Below, piece by piece: positions 1-12,900 of a stretch of 64,000 bases of DNA. Origin of the DNA: Gyrodactylus bullatarudis (Eukaryota; Platyhelminthes; Monogenea; Gyrodactylidea; Gyrodactylidae). The DNA is taken from NCBI GenBank assembly GCA_012064415.1, contig SSNU01000193.1:1-64000 (forward strand), in the 5' to 3' direction. How positions within the stretch are numbered: the first letter of the stretch is position 1; each line of letters begins with the position of its first letter. Position numbers and translations under genes: made by a program. The notes beneath the pieces were generated by a model. That model did not search any database. It saw only the letters and a program-made list of their open reading frames with translations, and was not told the DNA's origin.

Positions 1-165
1 TCTTTTAGCAGATATCTTCTTAGGTTGGTTAGAATTTAATAAAATGTCAGAAACTATCAATACTTTCACTGATTTATACATCAGATATGTTGATGACACT
101 TTTATTCTGATGAAACCTAATGTTTCAATATATATTTCAAATATTATTTTCAATGAACTTTAAAC
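1..165 (+). mobile_element. Penelope-like element reverse transcriptase fragment
   Basis: Frame 2 reads LLADIFLGWLEF and then IRYVDDTFILMK. This is the Penelope-type RT catalytic box: an aromatic, RYVDDTF, preceded by a conserved ADIF-x-GWLE stretch. The frame breaks at a stop near base 163 and the upstream part lies outside the window. It is a decayed retroelement copy lying downstream of the last visible exon of the large minus-strand gene, most likely in its next intron. The family assignment rests on the motif and on similarity to the longer copy at 19.5-20.8 kb. Confidence 0.7.
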
Positions 166-184
166 TTTTATCATTATTTATGTG

Positions 185-223
185 TCACTACTGATGAACC
201 ATAAAGAAATGTACATTTAGTGA
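185..223 (+). ncRNA. Hammerhead-ribozyme-like motif (stem II degenerate)
   Basis: A perfect 6-bp stem I (UCACUA 185-190 with UAGUGA 218-223) encloses the core CUGAUGA (191-197), then GAA (206-208), and the palindromic stem III AUGUACAU (209-216), followed by the unpaired U17. Stem II (198-205) does not pair. The surrounding sequence might still be RT coding sequence, so this could be a decayed ribozyme or a coincidence. Confidence 0.4.
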
Positions 224-641
224 ATAAAAATTCTTTTCTTATATATCTACAAAAAAAGAGTTATCGTTGTTATAAGATGAAATGTGATACAAAGCAATGA
301 GAAACCATTTAACCCATATTCGAGTTTGTTCTGATATACATAATCTTGATTGAACTCGCGCCAAGATTTATTCAATGAATTTTACTACGAGAGAGGACAA
401 AATTTAGATTTTTGAATATTTTTGCAACATTTTGAATGAAAATAGTATTATAATAGTAAAAATTGAGTCTTCTTTCACATTTGAAAGAAATTAGGTATAT
501 TTTGATGATGAGATTTTCCAGAATATGAAAAAATCTCATTCTTATTTTGATCAAGGCATGGAACATTGTTCGGCGAAAATTTTGTATTGCCTAGTATTTA
601 GAAATATTTTTAAAATGGGTATGTAATAAAGAAAAATTTAC

Positions 642-950
642 CCGTAGTTTCCAAGTTCAGCCGTGATAGCCAATCTTTTCCTTTATTACAGGCGACTTTG
701 AGTTTGATTTTCGTTTCAACTCTTTCAAATGAGCAGGTGAATTTGATCATTTCATACAGTTCTTCTATTACAATACGAATACTCTTGACATCAGTGAAGG
801 AATACTTGTTGATTACTTCTGAATTATCATTGACAAGATAGCCAAAAATTGTTATTGCCCTTGAACTTGGGCAAACAGCTTGTTCAACTTTAATTATGTT
901 ATCTGATTTTTTCGATTTAATAATCATAAAAGCATCTTGAGGTTTAAGAG
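642..950 (-). CDS. Module exon 10 of the giant modular gene
   Basis: This 309-nt phase 1-1 exon lies between acceptor TTTCAG and donor GTAAAT. It opens LKPQDAFMIIKSKKSDNIIK and ends LSRLNLETT. It is the longest module (103 residues). It does not end in a stop, so the gene continues past the left edge of the window. Confidence 0.5.
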
Positions 951-3900
951 CTGAAAGAGAATGTTAAAAAGATGAAATAATGAAAAAAATTTTATTAAAA
1001 AAACTCATTTGGCTGACATATCCACATCAACAAATGGATCGAAACCGACAGCATGAAATTGCTTATACATTCAAAACTTATGTGAGACCAGTAATTGAAT
1101 ACTGCTCTGCAATCTGAAACCCTAAATGTGACAAATGGTCCAGAAAAATACAATCTGCATGATTTACAAGCCTTCTGTCATCAAAATATCAGACTGAGAT
1201 GAAATCTACTAAAAATATGAGAACTTAAAATACATATTACCTCAATCAAACTCTCACCAAAAGCTAACTCTAACTGTCAAGACTAACACTCCAACGTTCC
1301 ATAATTCGGTAATCTATAAAACCCATCAATTTTCAACAAAGCCAAAAACTTTTTAAGGTTAATTCGAAAAAAGTAGCCCCAAGTGGGAATAATCCTAAAA
1401 CTAGCCCCATTCTAGAAATTTTTTCTCAGATTTAGCCCCAAATTTTTCCAAAATTTACCCCATCGTAATTCAGTTCATCGAATTCTGAAAATTTCAACTT
1501 TTTTGAAATATTTTTCTCTAATAAATGCATCGTTTATAAAGTTAGTATGTTAAAGAATTTTAAAATAATGTGTTTACTATCACTATGAATAATTAATTAT
1601 AATTGCGAATTATTTTTTTATGAATTTTCTTTTTAACGATGGATATAAAGGGTTCTATGTATTCTCGGACATAGAGTAATACTCTATTATACATGATTTA
1701 CAAAAAAATTTTCATTATTTCATCTGATGACTTCGCTAACTGTTGGGAGCTCTTATTCTTCGAAAGAGGAAGCCAAAAAATTCATTCAGGATTATTCGAT
1801 TGTTACTCAGAAATCCTTCAAAGTTAAGAAAAATAACGACAAGTGCTATATTTGGATCTGTGTTGTTAAAGATTGTGAAGCCTTCGTACGCTTTAGTCAG
1901 AGAAAAAATGGAATACTATACTTAACTTCATTTAAAGGTCATTCGTGTATCGTTAATTCATGTAAACTCAAATCAAATGAACTTAAAAGGATTCTAAGTT
2001 AGAATTTCTAACCGCATTCAAATTCAATATAGAAAATTTTACACCTCAAAGTGGAGTAAATATTGTCAAGAATGAATTTGGTATCGATACAAACTACAAA
2101 ACAGTTTGGTGGAGCCTCAAACATCTAGAAGATTCAGACGACAACAAAATAGTGAATTCTTTTGTTAAATCCGAAAGTTTTATTATTTGGAACAATTTTA
2201 ACATTCCTGATTCCGTCTTTGAATTAAAAACAATCAATTGGAATCTCTTTTCTTCTGTTTCGAAATTTGTATGAAGGCTTTTGAAAATTCGCCTCCCTCG
2301 ATTTTTGTTGATGATTGTCATTTAAAAACAAATTTCAATTACGTTTTATTACTAGCTTCTGGAATCGACGGAAATCACAACTGGCATTTTGTTTGGTTCC
2401 AAATGAAAATGAAAAATAATGGACCTACTTTTTCGAAAGATTGAGTCAATTCTCTTAACCTTGCAAATACAGAAATTCTTGTCATTTTTTCAGATCGAGA
2501 GAAAGGACTCATCAAAGCAGTTAAATCCCAGTTACCGAAAGCAGCCCATTCATTTTGTCTCTTTCACATTGGCAAAAATATCAAAAATTGTTTCAAATGT
2601 GATATGAACCGTTACCTGTGGATAGCAGCTCAGGCAGAAGACAAAATAATAAATGAGATCGATAAAATAAACCCTAATATCTCAAAGATATACCTTTTGA
2701 GAACTGGACAAACTTTGCATTTCCTGTATGTCGTCATGGTTTTCTTACATAAAATGTTCCAGAATCCATTATTGAATATTCGCAATCTTCATCCGTTTCA
2801 CTGAATTATTTCATTCATAAATTACCTCTCGGATTTATTTGTATCAAGAAAAGTGAAAAATGCTGATAAAACCTCTCTTTTATCTGACTATTATATGCAG
2901 AAAGTTGAGAATTCTATCGAAACTTCGAAGTTCTTGAAAGTCTATCAAACTACAATAGAAGGTACCTATCAAGTTACAAAAGAGAGAAATAGTTCTATTC
3001 GAAAAATCATTGATTGTAATTCATTCAAGTGCTCCTGTGACTTTATGAAAACTAATGGCTATCCTTGTTCTCATCTTTTTGCTATCTCAAAATATTTATC
3101 TTGTTCACCAAATGAGTTAGCACCTTCCTTTTACAAAATGGACTCAGTAAAGAGAGCATATTCTGGATCGATTAACCTCTGCGATCTCGACGATTTGGAA
3201 GAGCAGTGCTTGTTTGAGCTTGAAGCAAAGAAGAAAAGAGGCCGACTACGTAAATTAAGAATAAGAACTAAGGATGAGAAAAGAAGATGAATATCAAAGA
3301 AATTTTTTCAATAAAACTTTTATGGAGAAATATGAGCAACCTATTTTTAATAAAGATGATAAACAATAAATATTAATATTTCAAAAAAGTTGAAATTTTC
3401 AGAATTCGATGAACTGAATTACGATGGGGTAAATTCTGGAAAGAATTGGTGCTAAATATGAGAAAAAATTTCTAGAATTTCTGGAAAAATTTGGACCACT
3501 TTTAGGGTTATTCCCACTTTGGGGCTACTTTTGGAATTCACCCTGAAAATATTGAGGGCTAAATTTGAAGTTCGTTGATATGAAGTTGGAAATCTATGAT
3601 TTTTTCATCAAGAATTCGAATTTGTTAAAGATTTTTCGAAATCCTACTCATGTTGCCCACTTTTCCCAGTGAAAATTTCTAAAAAAATGATTCTTATGAA
3701 AAATATAGTCATTTTTTCAAAACCCATTTGGCGCCGGAAAAACAATTTTTCAAACATTGAAATCTTTTGTTGATCTGAAAGTGGGAGAGTGATCAAAAAT
3801 TGATTTTCAGGATGAAGATTAGATAATAAAGCTCAATAGCAGTTATTATCGACAGTCTCCCAATTTTCGAGAGATTTTGAATTATCGAAATTTCATGAAA

Positions 3901-6900
3901 ATGATCAAAATATCGAAATTCCCAATCGATAATGTGATTATGCATATGATCAGATTCAGTTTATTTGATTTTCTTGTCTATTTAGATCCTAAAATTCAAT
4001 TTTTGATCACTCACCCACTTTCAGTTCAACAAAAATTTTCAACCCAAAGTTCGAAAAAATGGGAATTTGAAAAATGACCATATTTTTCAAAAAAAAATTT
4101 CAGAATTTTTTTCTTCAAATGGTAAAAGTGGGCAACATGAGTAGGATTCCGAAAAATCTTCAACAAATTCGAATTCTTGATGAAAAAATCGAGATTTCTG
4201 TAAAAATCATAAATTCCGAACTTGATATCAATTAGCTTTAAAAATAAGTAAAAAGCATAAATAGATAAATATGCTTAGTGTGGATAGAAATATTCGAAAA
4301 CGTAAGTGTTTACTAGGTAAGGACTTAAGGACGTAAAAAACGTAAGTAAGCATATTTACGGTGACAAATAGAATCTATATTATAGATACATGTAATTGTT
4401 AATAAATATTATTATCATTAAATAATTCAGTAAAAATACCATTATTTTAATTTCGTAAATCAATCGGGATTTCAATTCAAACAATTGAAAGCCTGTGAAT
4501 TCCCTACTTCATATAAACCAAATAATAAGGATTTCTTTAAAAACCCATACATCAAGAATAAAGTAAATATTAATCGAATTCGACGCAAGTAAATATTCTG
4601 ATTTACTTACTGATATTCGATTTGTAAAGATACAAATCGTTCCAACTAACTGGGAATTTATTAATTATTTTTCCATTAACCATAATATTTTCGAGAAGAC
4701 AAACATTCATATCTTTTTCAAAGGTTAGCTCTGAAGCCTTCAAAAATGGCTCATCAAACGACATTATTGGTGCTCCATCAAAATATTCTCCAATACTCAG
4801 TTCTCTCGAGTCTAAAAGTATGAAAAGAAATTAAATAAACTAGCAAGCGTTTATTTTTCATTCATTGAGTTTGGATTCAATATAGGGAAAACCCATCTGG
4901 TAGACATAGATTCAAATTTTCAACCTATTTGAACTTGTAATGTCGAAGGAAGAAGCCCTCGTCTCCTTACTCATTAGCAGAGGAGGTGAATTAGCTTAGT
5001 CAGTTCTTTTTCTACCAAGTTCACTGTTCTATTATTTTCTCAATTAATACCGCTGAAATCTTTTAAGAATATTGATGTTTTTTATCATAAAGAAACGGAA
5101 CTAAATGATACTGCTAGTCTTTCTTCAAACACTAAAAGTAGGATTTCAAAAAATCTTCGAATTCTTGATGAAAAAATTTTTTGTATAAGTCATATTAATT
5201 ATATAGCTTTAGTTAATGAAATATAAATTTTTCAAATCTCACTGTAATTTTGCTTCAGGAATTGATCAATAACTCGTTTTGTTGATTTGATTGTAATTTT
5301 TGTTGTGATTCCATTTTGGTTCACAATAACCATCATTATTGCATAATTTTCCGATAACACAAAACAATAATAATTGACAATCTTAAAAGTCGGAATTGGA
5401 GCTGAATTAGCACTAGTGAGTATGAGCAGACCGTCGGAAACTCGCATGTTTGAAATTTTTCTTGCCACACTCCTATTGCCCATATTGAAAACCAGATAGA
5501 TTATATCGTTGAATAGAGCTTAAAATTGAAAGAATTATTATAAATGATAATTATTTTTCAAATAGTAATAGTACACGAGAGTTTGATCAATGAAGAGGCA
5601 ACTATGCCAAGAATTAGAAAAAAGTGAAACGTCTCTAATTTGGATACATACATGAATAAATTGATCGAACAAAAAGAGCAGTTGATTTTTTGAATCAACT
5701 TTTCAAAGGATTGCCACATGGCCTTTGATATTTTTCTGGAATATGGCCGAATTTGCCACTTATTATTTTTAGATATTATATTGAACAAAAAGTTAGCATA
5801 AAAGTAAAAGGGTTAAATTAGATAGCAGTTGCCCCCTCTTATTTTTCTCTAAGTTCAGTTTGAATCGTGTTGGTCTCACCGCAAGGGATTCGTTTTCATT
5901 TCATCGATGTTAAAAAGCCCTTAGTCTCTTTGTCATTCAGAAAAATTACTGGAAAACAATGTTCTATATATTAGCCAGTAAAAGATTTATGATATGTTAT
6001 TGAATTTTAGACAGGTTCATATGAATAGTATCTTGGTTTTGGCATATGAGAACAGCTTTATTATATTGAAAATCAAAATTTCACATTTTTAACGATATAA
6101 AATTATATTATTTTGAAAATTAATGATAAATCCTCTTACCACATGCACTTCTAATTAGTTCCTGATTTTCCAACCCAAATTCAAGAGAGCTTATTACGCA
6201 ATCATCATGAAACATGGCATTTTCCACAATCATTTTCGTGGAATATCCCACCTTTTGTACCACATAGTTGGCTGCTGAAAAATCAAGAACTGCTCCCAAA
6301 TAGAAATATGTGTTATCCTTTTGATCAATTTGAACCCTTGTAATCACTTAAATAAATATATATTGTTACTTTAGTTTTAGCAAACGAAAAAAATAATTTG
6401 ATTGATATTTTAAAAAAACACATATTCTCAACTATTTTTGGTTTTCTCAACTAGTTTTAAAGCTAGTTGGGGCACAAATTTGCCTTTTTCTATTTGGCCT
6501 CAAAATTTTCATGTATTTTTAAAACTTTTACTTGATACGATTCTTTTGTAAAAATAGTAAATTCTCATCTTCACTTAAAGTAGCTTTGTTACTATAGTAT
6601 GACTACTTTAAAGTAATTGAAAGAATATTCAATATACACCTAATTAATATGAAGATGGGAATTTATGAATTTTACAAAATTATAAATTTTTTCATCAGGA
6701 AATCGAATTTGATCAAGATTTTTTGGAATCTTGATCGTAGGTTCCACTTTCAGGATCTGAAGAAAAAAATTTGGAAAATATCAAATTTTAGGAAAGGTAT
6801 GGCATATTACAAATCTAGCGATGGCGCTGAATTCCCATTTTTTTGAACTTTGAGTTGATAATTTTTGTTGATTTAAAAGTGAGAGAGTGATCAAAAGTTG

Positions 6901-9900
6901 ATTTTTAGGATCCCGATTAGTGAAGGGAACCGATTATGACCATGAAAATTTCAATGGACTCGCCAATCACCGGGCATCTTGAATCATCAAAATTTTATCG
7001 ATTTTCAAGTAGTGAAAATGTTCAAAAAATCAAAAATCACACGAAGATGGGCGAATTCTCAAAATCTGAATCAGCATGATTGATTTCTTTGACTAATCGT
7101 GATCCTAAAAATCAACTTTTGATCACTCTCTCACTTTTAAATCAACAAAAATTATCAACTCAAAGTTCAAAAAAATGGGAATTCAGCGCCATCGCTAGAT
7201 TTGTAATATGCCATAACTTTCCTAAAATTTGATATTTTCCAAATTTTTTTCTTCAGATCCTGAAAGTGGAACCTACGATCAAGATTCCAAAAAATCTTGA
7301 TCAAATTCGATTTCCTGATGATGAAAAAATTTATAATTTTGTAAAATTCATAAATTCCCATCTTCATATTAATTAGCTTTATATGGGAAATAAGTGAGCA
7401 GATAGAAATCCCTAGTGAAAATGGGAAACCAATGAAAACAGTGGTCCAAGTGACTCTTAGATTAGGTATTCTTATCTACATGTTTCAGTATTTTGTCAAT
7501 CTTATTTCAAAATTTGATATTCATTGTTTACAATAGCATTTACATGTCTAATTGGTAGAAATGCATTGCAATTTTATAAAAGTCAAGTCCTATTTGGAAG
7601 GGTGGAGTAAATAAGGTTGTATGGGTTTTAATACTAGGGTAGATTGAAAAAAAAATTTTGCGATAAATTTTTGCGACAAACTGATTATTGTGTAAAATTT
7701 TACGCAGATTATTGGTCTTAAAGTTGAAAAAAGATGAAAAATTAGCGAAAAATGCCCTGCACTTTTTTGTTTTTACCCTTCAACAGACCCTTCGCAACTC
7801 GCGAAAAACCGAAATAGCACAATTTTCATAATCGGGACTTGAATAAATCAATTTTTCGACTTGATCCTTAGAGATTTCAGAGTCAAATTTGATATCATTT
7901 GAAAGAGCATAAAATTCTCTATAAGACGCTTTCAAGTTCAAACGTGCTTTTGGAATGGATCATCCTCAAAATTGGTCTTAAAGTTGAAAAAAGATGAAAA
8001 ATTAGCGAAAAATGCCATGCACTTTTTTGTTTTTACTCTTCAACAGGCTATCTTATTTTGATAAAATCTCAAATTTCAATGGGGGAAAGAATGTGAAATT
8101 TATTTCTCTATCCAATGATACCTCGCATGACCATTTATCTTTTTTGGTTCAGAAGTTATTCAAGGTTTTTTCATTAGTGATTTCACTCAATTTTTCTCGA
8201 TTTGTTTTTTCTCAAAAACATCAATTGACTTGATTCTCATTTTAACTCCTTCCATTTATTATCAAAATTACCCACCCCATTTCTAGCAAATCTATGTTAT
8301 TACCTTAATGAGTGTATCTCCAGATGTTCTATTCCACTGGAATGTTTGATAATTAAAATAACTCCGATTCCTAAAGCCAAGAAATATTCAGATTACTCTG
8401 ACCTTCGGCCCATATCCTCACTGAATATTTTTGCATCGATTCTTGATCGCTTTCTTACTAAAGAAATCTCCAGTCGCCTACCTAGTCCATTCCCAGATAC
8501 ATATCAACATGGATTCTTACCTGGCAAAAATACTTCAAGTAATATGCTCGCCTTTTTGAACTATTCCTTACCCCTGCTAAAAACTAACTATTAAATAGTC
8601 ATCCATTATTTGGATATTTCTAAAGCGTTTGATAAACTAAAATTTTCCTATATATTATATATTCAGAATAAACTTATACAACTTAAAGTTGATCCTTATA
8701 TTATAAGTATGTTAACTTTTTTCCTATATAATCGACTGCAATATGTAAATTTCAATAACACTACCAGTAGTTTGAAACCCATTAATTCTGGTGTTCCTCA
8801 AGGTTCCACTATCAGCCCCCTTCTTTTCAATATTTGTTTCGCTGATATTCAGCTTCCTGAGGGTATTGAGGGTGCCCTCTTTAAATTTGCCGACGACCTT
8901 ATGTTCGTCTTCAGGGTTAAAAACTCCCTTGATATTTTAAAAATCAACAGAAACTTCTGCCTTCTTAAAGATTCACTCGAGTCCATGGGGCCATATTGAT
9001 AGAGATAAATTCAAAATAATGCTCCCATTGGGTCTCCCTGCAACCCTCCTTGAATCTCTTCTACTTCCTGGAAAAATTGTCTCCTTTAACTTTGATCTAG
9101 GTTTCGGTATCAACTCCAAGTTAAAAATTGATCCCCTTTCCAACCTCTCCAAAATTAATTCAACAATCTTCACAATTCTAAAATTCTCTAAAACGCCACA
9201 ACTAAGAATTAAGGCCTACAAATCCTTAGTTTTAAATAACTTTGACTATTTACCTCCGCTACTCACGAACCTGACCCATACTCAGGCACGTGATTTAGAA
9301 AGAATTCAAGCCTCCTTCTTATACTGGGTTTACCCTGACCTTGATTCCTATAATGCTCGCATTTTGGTTTCAGGTCTGAACCCTCTATGGGTTAGAAGGT
9401 TGGCATTTATAGTAAAAAATTTTATTGAATCCTCTTCTATGATCGAGCATGTTTATTCCTTAAGAAGAGTAGTTTATGATGAACATTTCCTACTCTCAGC
9501 TTTTAACATGATTAAAGATAAATATGACATTATGAACTGTGATAATCTTCACTCTATAAAGACCATCATGAGTCATATTCGCTCTAAAATGGACTATTCT
9601 ATTACTCTATTATATCCCGATCTTCACTAAAATTCCAGAATGATTATTGTAAAAATTTTTGAGATTAACATGCCAGTTAAAATTTACTAACTGATTCAAT
9701 TGTCTCACGTGGGATATTTTAAAGATCACTCATCCAATTATGATTTTTATTTTTTCAAGAAAACTAGATTAAAATTTTTATTTATTTTTTATATTTCCCA
9801 TTGTACATGTCAAATACTCTATTTAATACAGATTTTATTTCTAACAAAAAAAATGTGACAGTTCTTCGCCTGGCACCTTATTCGTTCTTGCTTAATCCAA

Positions 9901-12900
9901 TCGAGCTTATTTGGAGTGTTTTTGAAGTCAGAAGTCAAGAAAAAGCTTTCTGAAGTGAGGCCAGAAATTCTTAGATATAACAGAGATCAAGGGCCTTTAA
10001 CAATGCAAGAACATCGATTGAGGCATCTTGAGACCATTGCAACTGCGTGCTTTGATGTCTGTACGGAAGAAAAAGTTCGAAATGCATGTTGACATGTCGG
10101 AAATATCATCCGCCAGCCCTCCAGATGGAAGATTTAGAATAATTTCAGATTCCCTTATTATTTTTTAAATAAATTTTACTTAAAAAAGCTATTTTTCGAT
10201 TTTAAGATTACATGTTTTTTTTCATTTCGAAATAAATACAAAAAATAATCATACATGAAATTAATGAGATAAATAGTCACGATTTTTACATATTCATGCT
10301 CGGTGATATAGGTTTTTGATCATAATTATTTAAATATAATCCCACCGAGTTTCGCTTAAAAATACCTTTTCATGCTTCTGGAATGAGATAAAAAAATTGT
10401 GAAAATTTTCAAATTTAGAACATTTTTTATTGTTTTGTATTCATAATTTCAACTTGAATTTATATAAAATTGTAAAGATGACTTAAATCCTTTAAAAATA
10501 GTTTTTTATTAGCTCAAAACGAAATTTCTCTTATTTTTCACGAATATCACAATTTTGTTTATTTTATTCCAGAAGCATGGAAAGGTATATTGAAGCGAAA
10601 TTTGGTGGAATTATATTTAAATACTGGAAGATTAGTTTTTTCAAATCGATGGGCGATTTAAGTAATTTTGCAAAATTTCGTCTAAGTCTAGTGTACTTCA
10701 CCAAATTAATACAATTGTAATTAAAGAAGAAATTAATAATAAAAACAGACACGGTTTTTTCTTTCAAAAGTGTCTGAAATATGTATTTAATTTCTTTACC
10801 TTCATAAACATCATAGTTTTCAAGTAATTATCTCTTTTTGTTAAATGGATGTATTTATTTTGATTATACAGGATTTTTCATCAATTTATAGCATACCAAA
10901 TCGATATTTAAAAGAGGGATATTGACAAAAAGTGTATAGTATTTTCACAAATTCAATAGTTGTATACGGTCTATTATCAAATGTCAAATAGTTTTTTTCA
11001 CAAAATGTAATGGTGTGTTCGAGATTTTCAAATCATAAATAGTTATTTTCAATTAAAGTATACTTTGTGGAGGTTTTTTTACCAAACCTAAATAGGTTTT
11101 TACAATAATTGTATACATTTTGGGGGTATTTACTAAACATGAATAGATTTTTTCAACATCATACTCCCCCCCCCATAACTATTTATGATTTGAAAATCTC
11201 GAACACACCATTACATTTTGTGAAAAAAACTATTTGACATTTGATAATAGACCGTATACAACTATTGAATTTGTGAAAATACTATACACTTTTTGTCAAT
11301 ATTCCTTTAAAAAATCCAATTTGAATTTAGTAATTTTAAATGGAGTCGAATGCAGTTGGGATGATTAAATTATTACGCCCGATAATGTAAACAAAGTTAA
11401 GTATTAACACGGGAACCCGTCAATATTAAAATGTAATGTACTTAAAGGTGTGCATTAAGATATAGGTAAGTTTTTTTGTTTATAAAATTGGTTTTAATTT
11501 TTATAAAATTAAAATGCATTCCTTCCAAATAGACATGTAAATGCTTTAGTTTTGGCTATTGAAGATAAACCGAACTAGGCTTTATAGTTTTTAAAAATGC
11601 TATTTATGGCTTGTAAACAAGTTATTACCTTACCATTCATGTAAATTTATTCTTATTGGTCTATCATTGGGGCTAAAGAGAGAGTAGTTTTAAATAAATT
11701 AGTTTTTAAATTTTCTACAACCACTACAGAAATACTGCAGTCATCCATAATCTCTAAAGATTTGTAAGTCTATCAATTGTTGTCATCGACGAAAAGTTGC
11801 TTTTCACAGATCTTGATCTAGATTTCAAAAATTGAGATATCTAAAAAAATAATAAATTCCCGTCTCTATAATGACAAAATAACATATAAACACTAAAGGG
11901 TTTACACACGCTTAAAATTAAAATTTACACTTACTCTCTCTGGGAATTTGCTCTAAAGATGAAAAGTATGTTTTAATTATACAGGATTTTTTTTTTGTTA
12001 GAAATTTTTATTAGATATATAATAGACAAAAATTATTTAATGTGGACAATCATTATAGAAAATAAGGTTTTTTGAATCTTGAGCGTCTTGTAAAAGTTAA
12101 ATGAATAAAATATTATCTAGTGGATTTGATATAATGGTAGTGAAGATAAATAGGCCATCAAAGAATTTTCAATAGTCATTCTGGAATTAGTGGAGATTAG
12201 AATATAGAAGACTCTTAGTATAGTCAAGTTTAGAACGAATATGTGACATAATAGATTTTATACTAGAGAGATTATTACATTCACATAATTTATATTTACT
12301 ATCTATCATATTATATGCAGAGAGTAGATAGTGATCTGAGAATGATGATCTTCTTAAATTATAGAAATTTTCGACTAATTGAGATGAATTAATAAAAGTT
12401 TTTACAATAATAGCATATCTTCGTAACCAAAGGGGATTTAACCCCGAGGTTGAGATACGATCATTGTATGACGCTAGGTCAGGATAGAGAAAAAATAAAA
12501 ATTTGGATTGAACATGTTCAATCTCCAAGGATTTTTCACTGCTTAATGATGGGGCTAGAGGTGAAATATAGTCAAGATAACTAAGAACTAAGGCTTTGTA
12601 AGCTTTTAGTCTCAAGTTAACTGATTTAGAAAATTTTAGAATTGAGTATATTCGAGAGTTTATTTGAGTCAGATTTGAAAGTGGATTAATTTTAAGTCCA
12701 TTAGAGATACTGAAACCGAGGTCTGAAGTTGAGGAGACAATTTCTCCAGGAAGTAGAAGCGATTCCAAGAGGGTTGCAGGGAGACCGCATGGGAGTAATA
12801 ATTTACATTTATCTCTATTAATATAGAGCCCCATGGACTCAAGGGAATCTTTGAGAAGATAGAAGTTGTGGTTAATTTTCAAAATATCAAGGGAATTTTT

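Noticed and set aside
1718..1745. CTGATGA at about 1722 as another hammerhead core
   Set aside because: No GAAA segment or complementary stem I follows at a suitable distance.
6649..6846. 65-codon open frame MKMGIYEFYK..., found again on the opposite strand at 7167-7367
   Set aside because: Both are the two arms of one palindromic foldback element read inward; they are not a duplicated gene.
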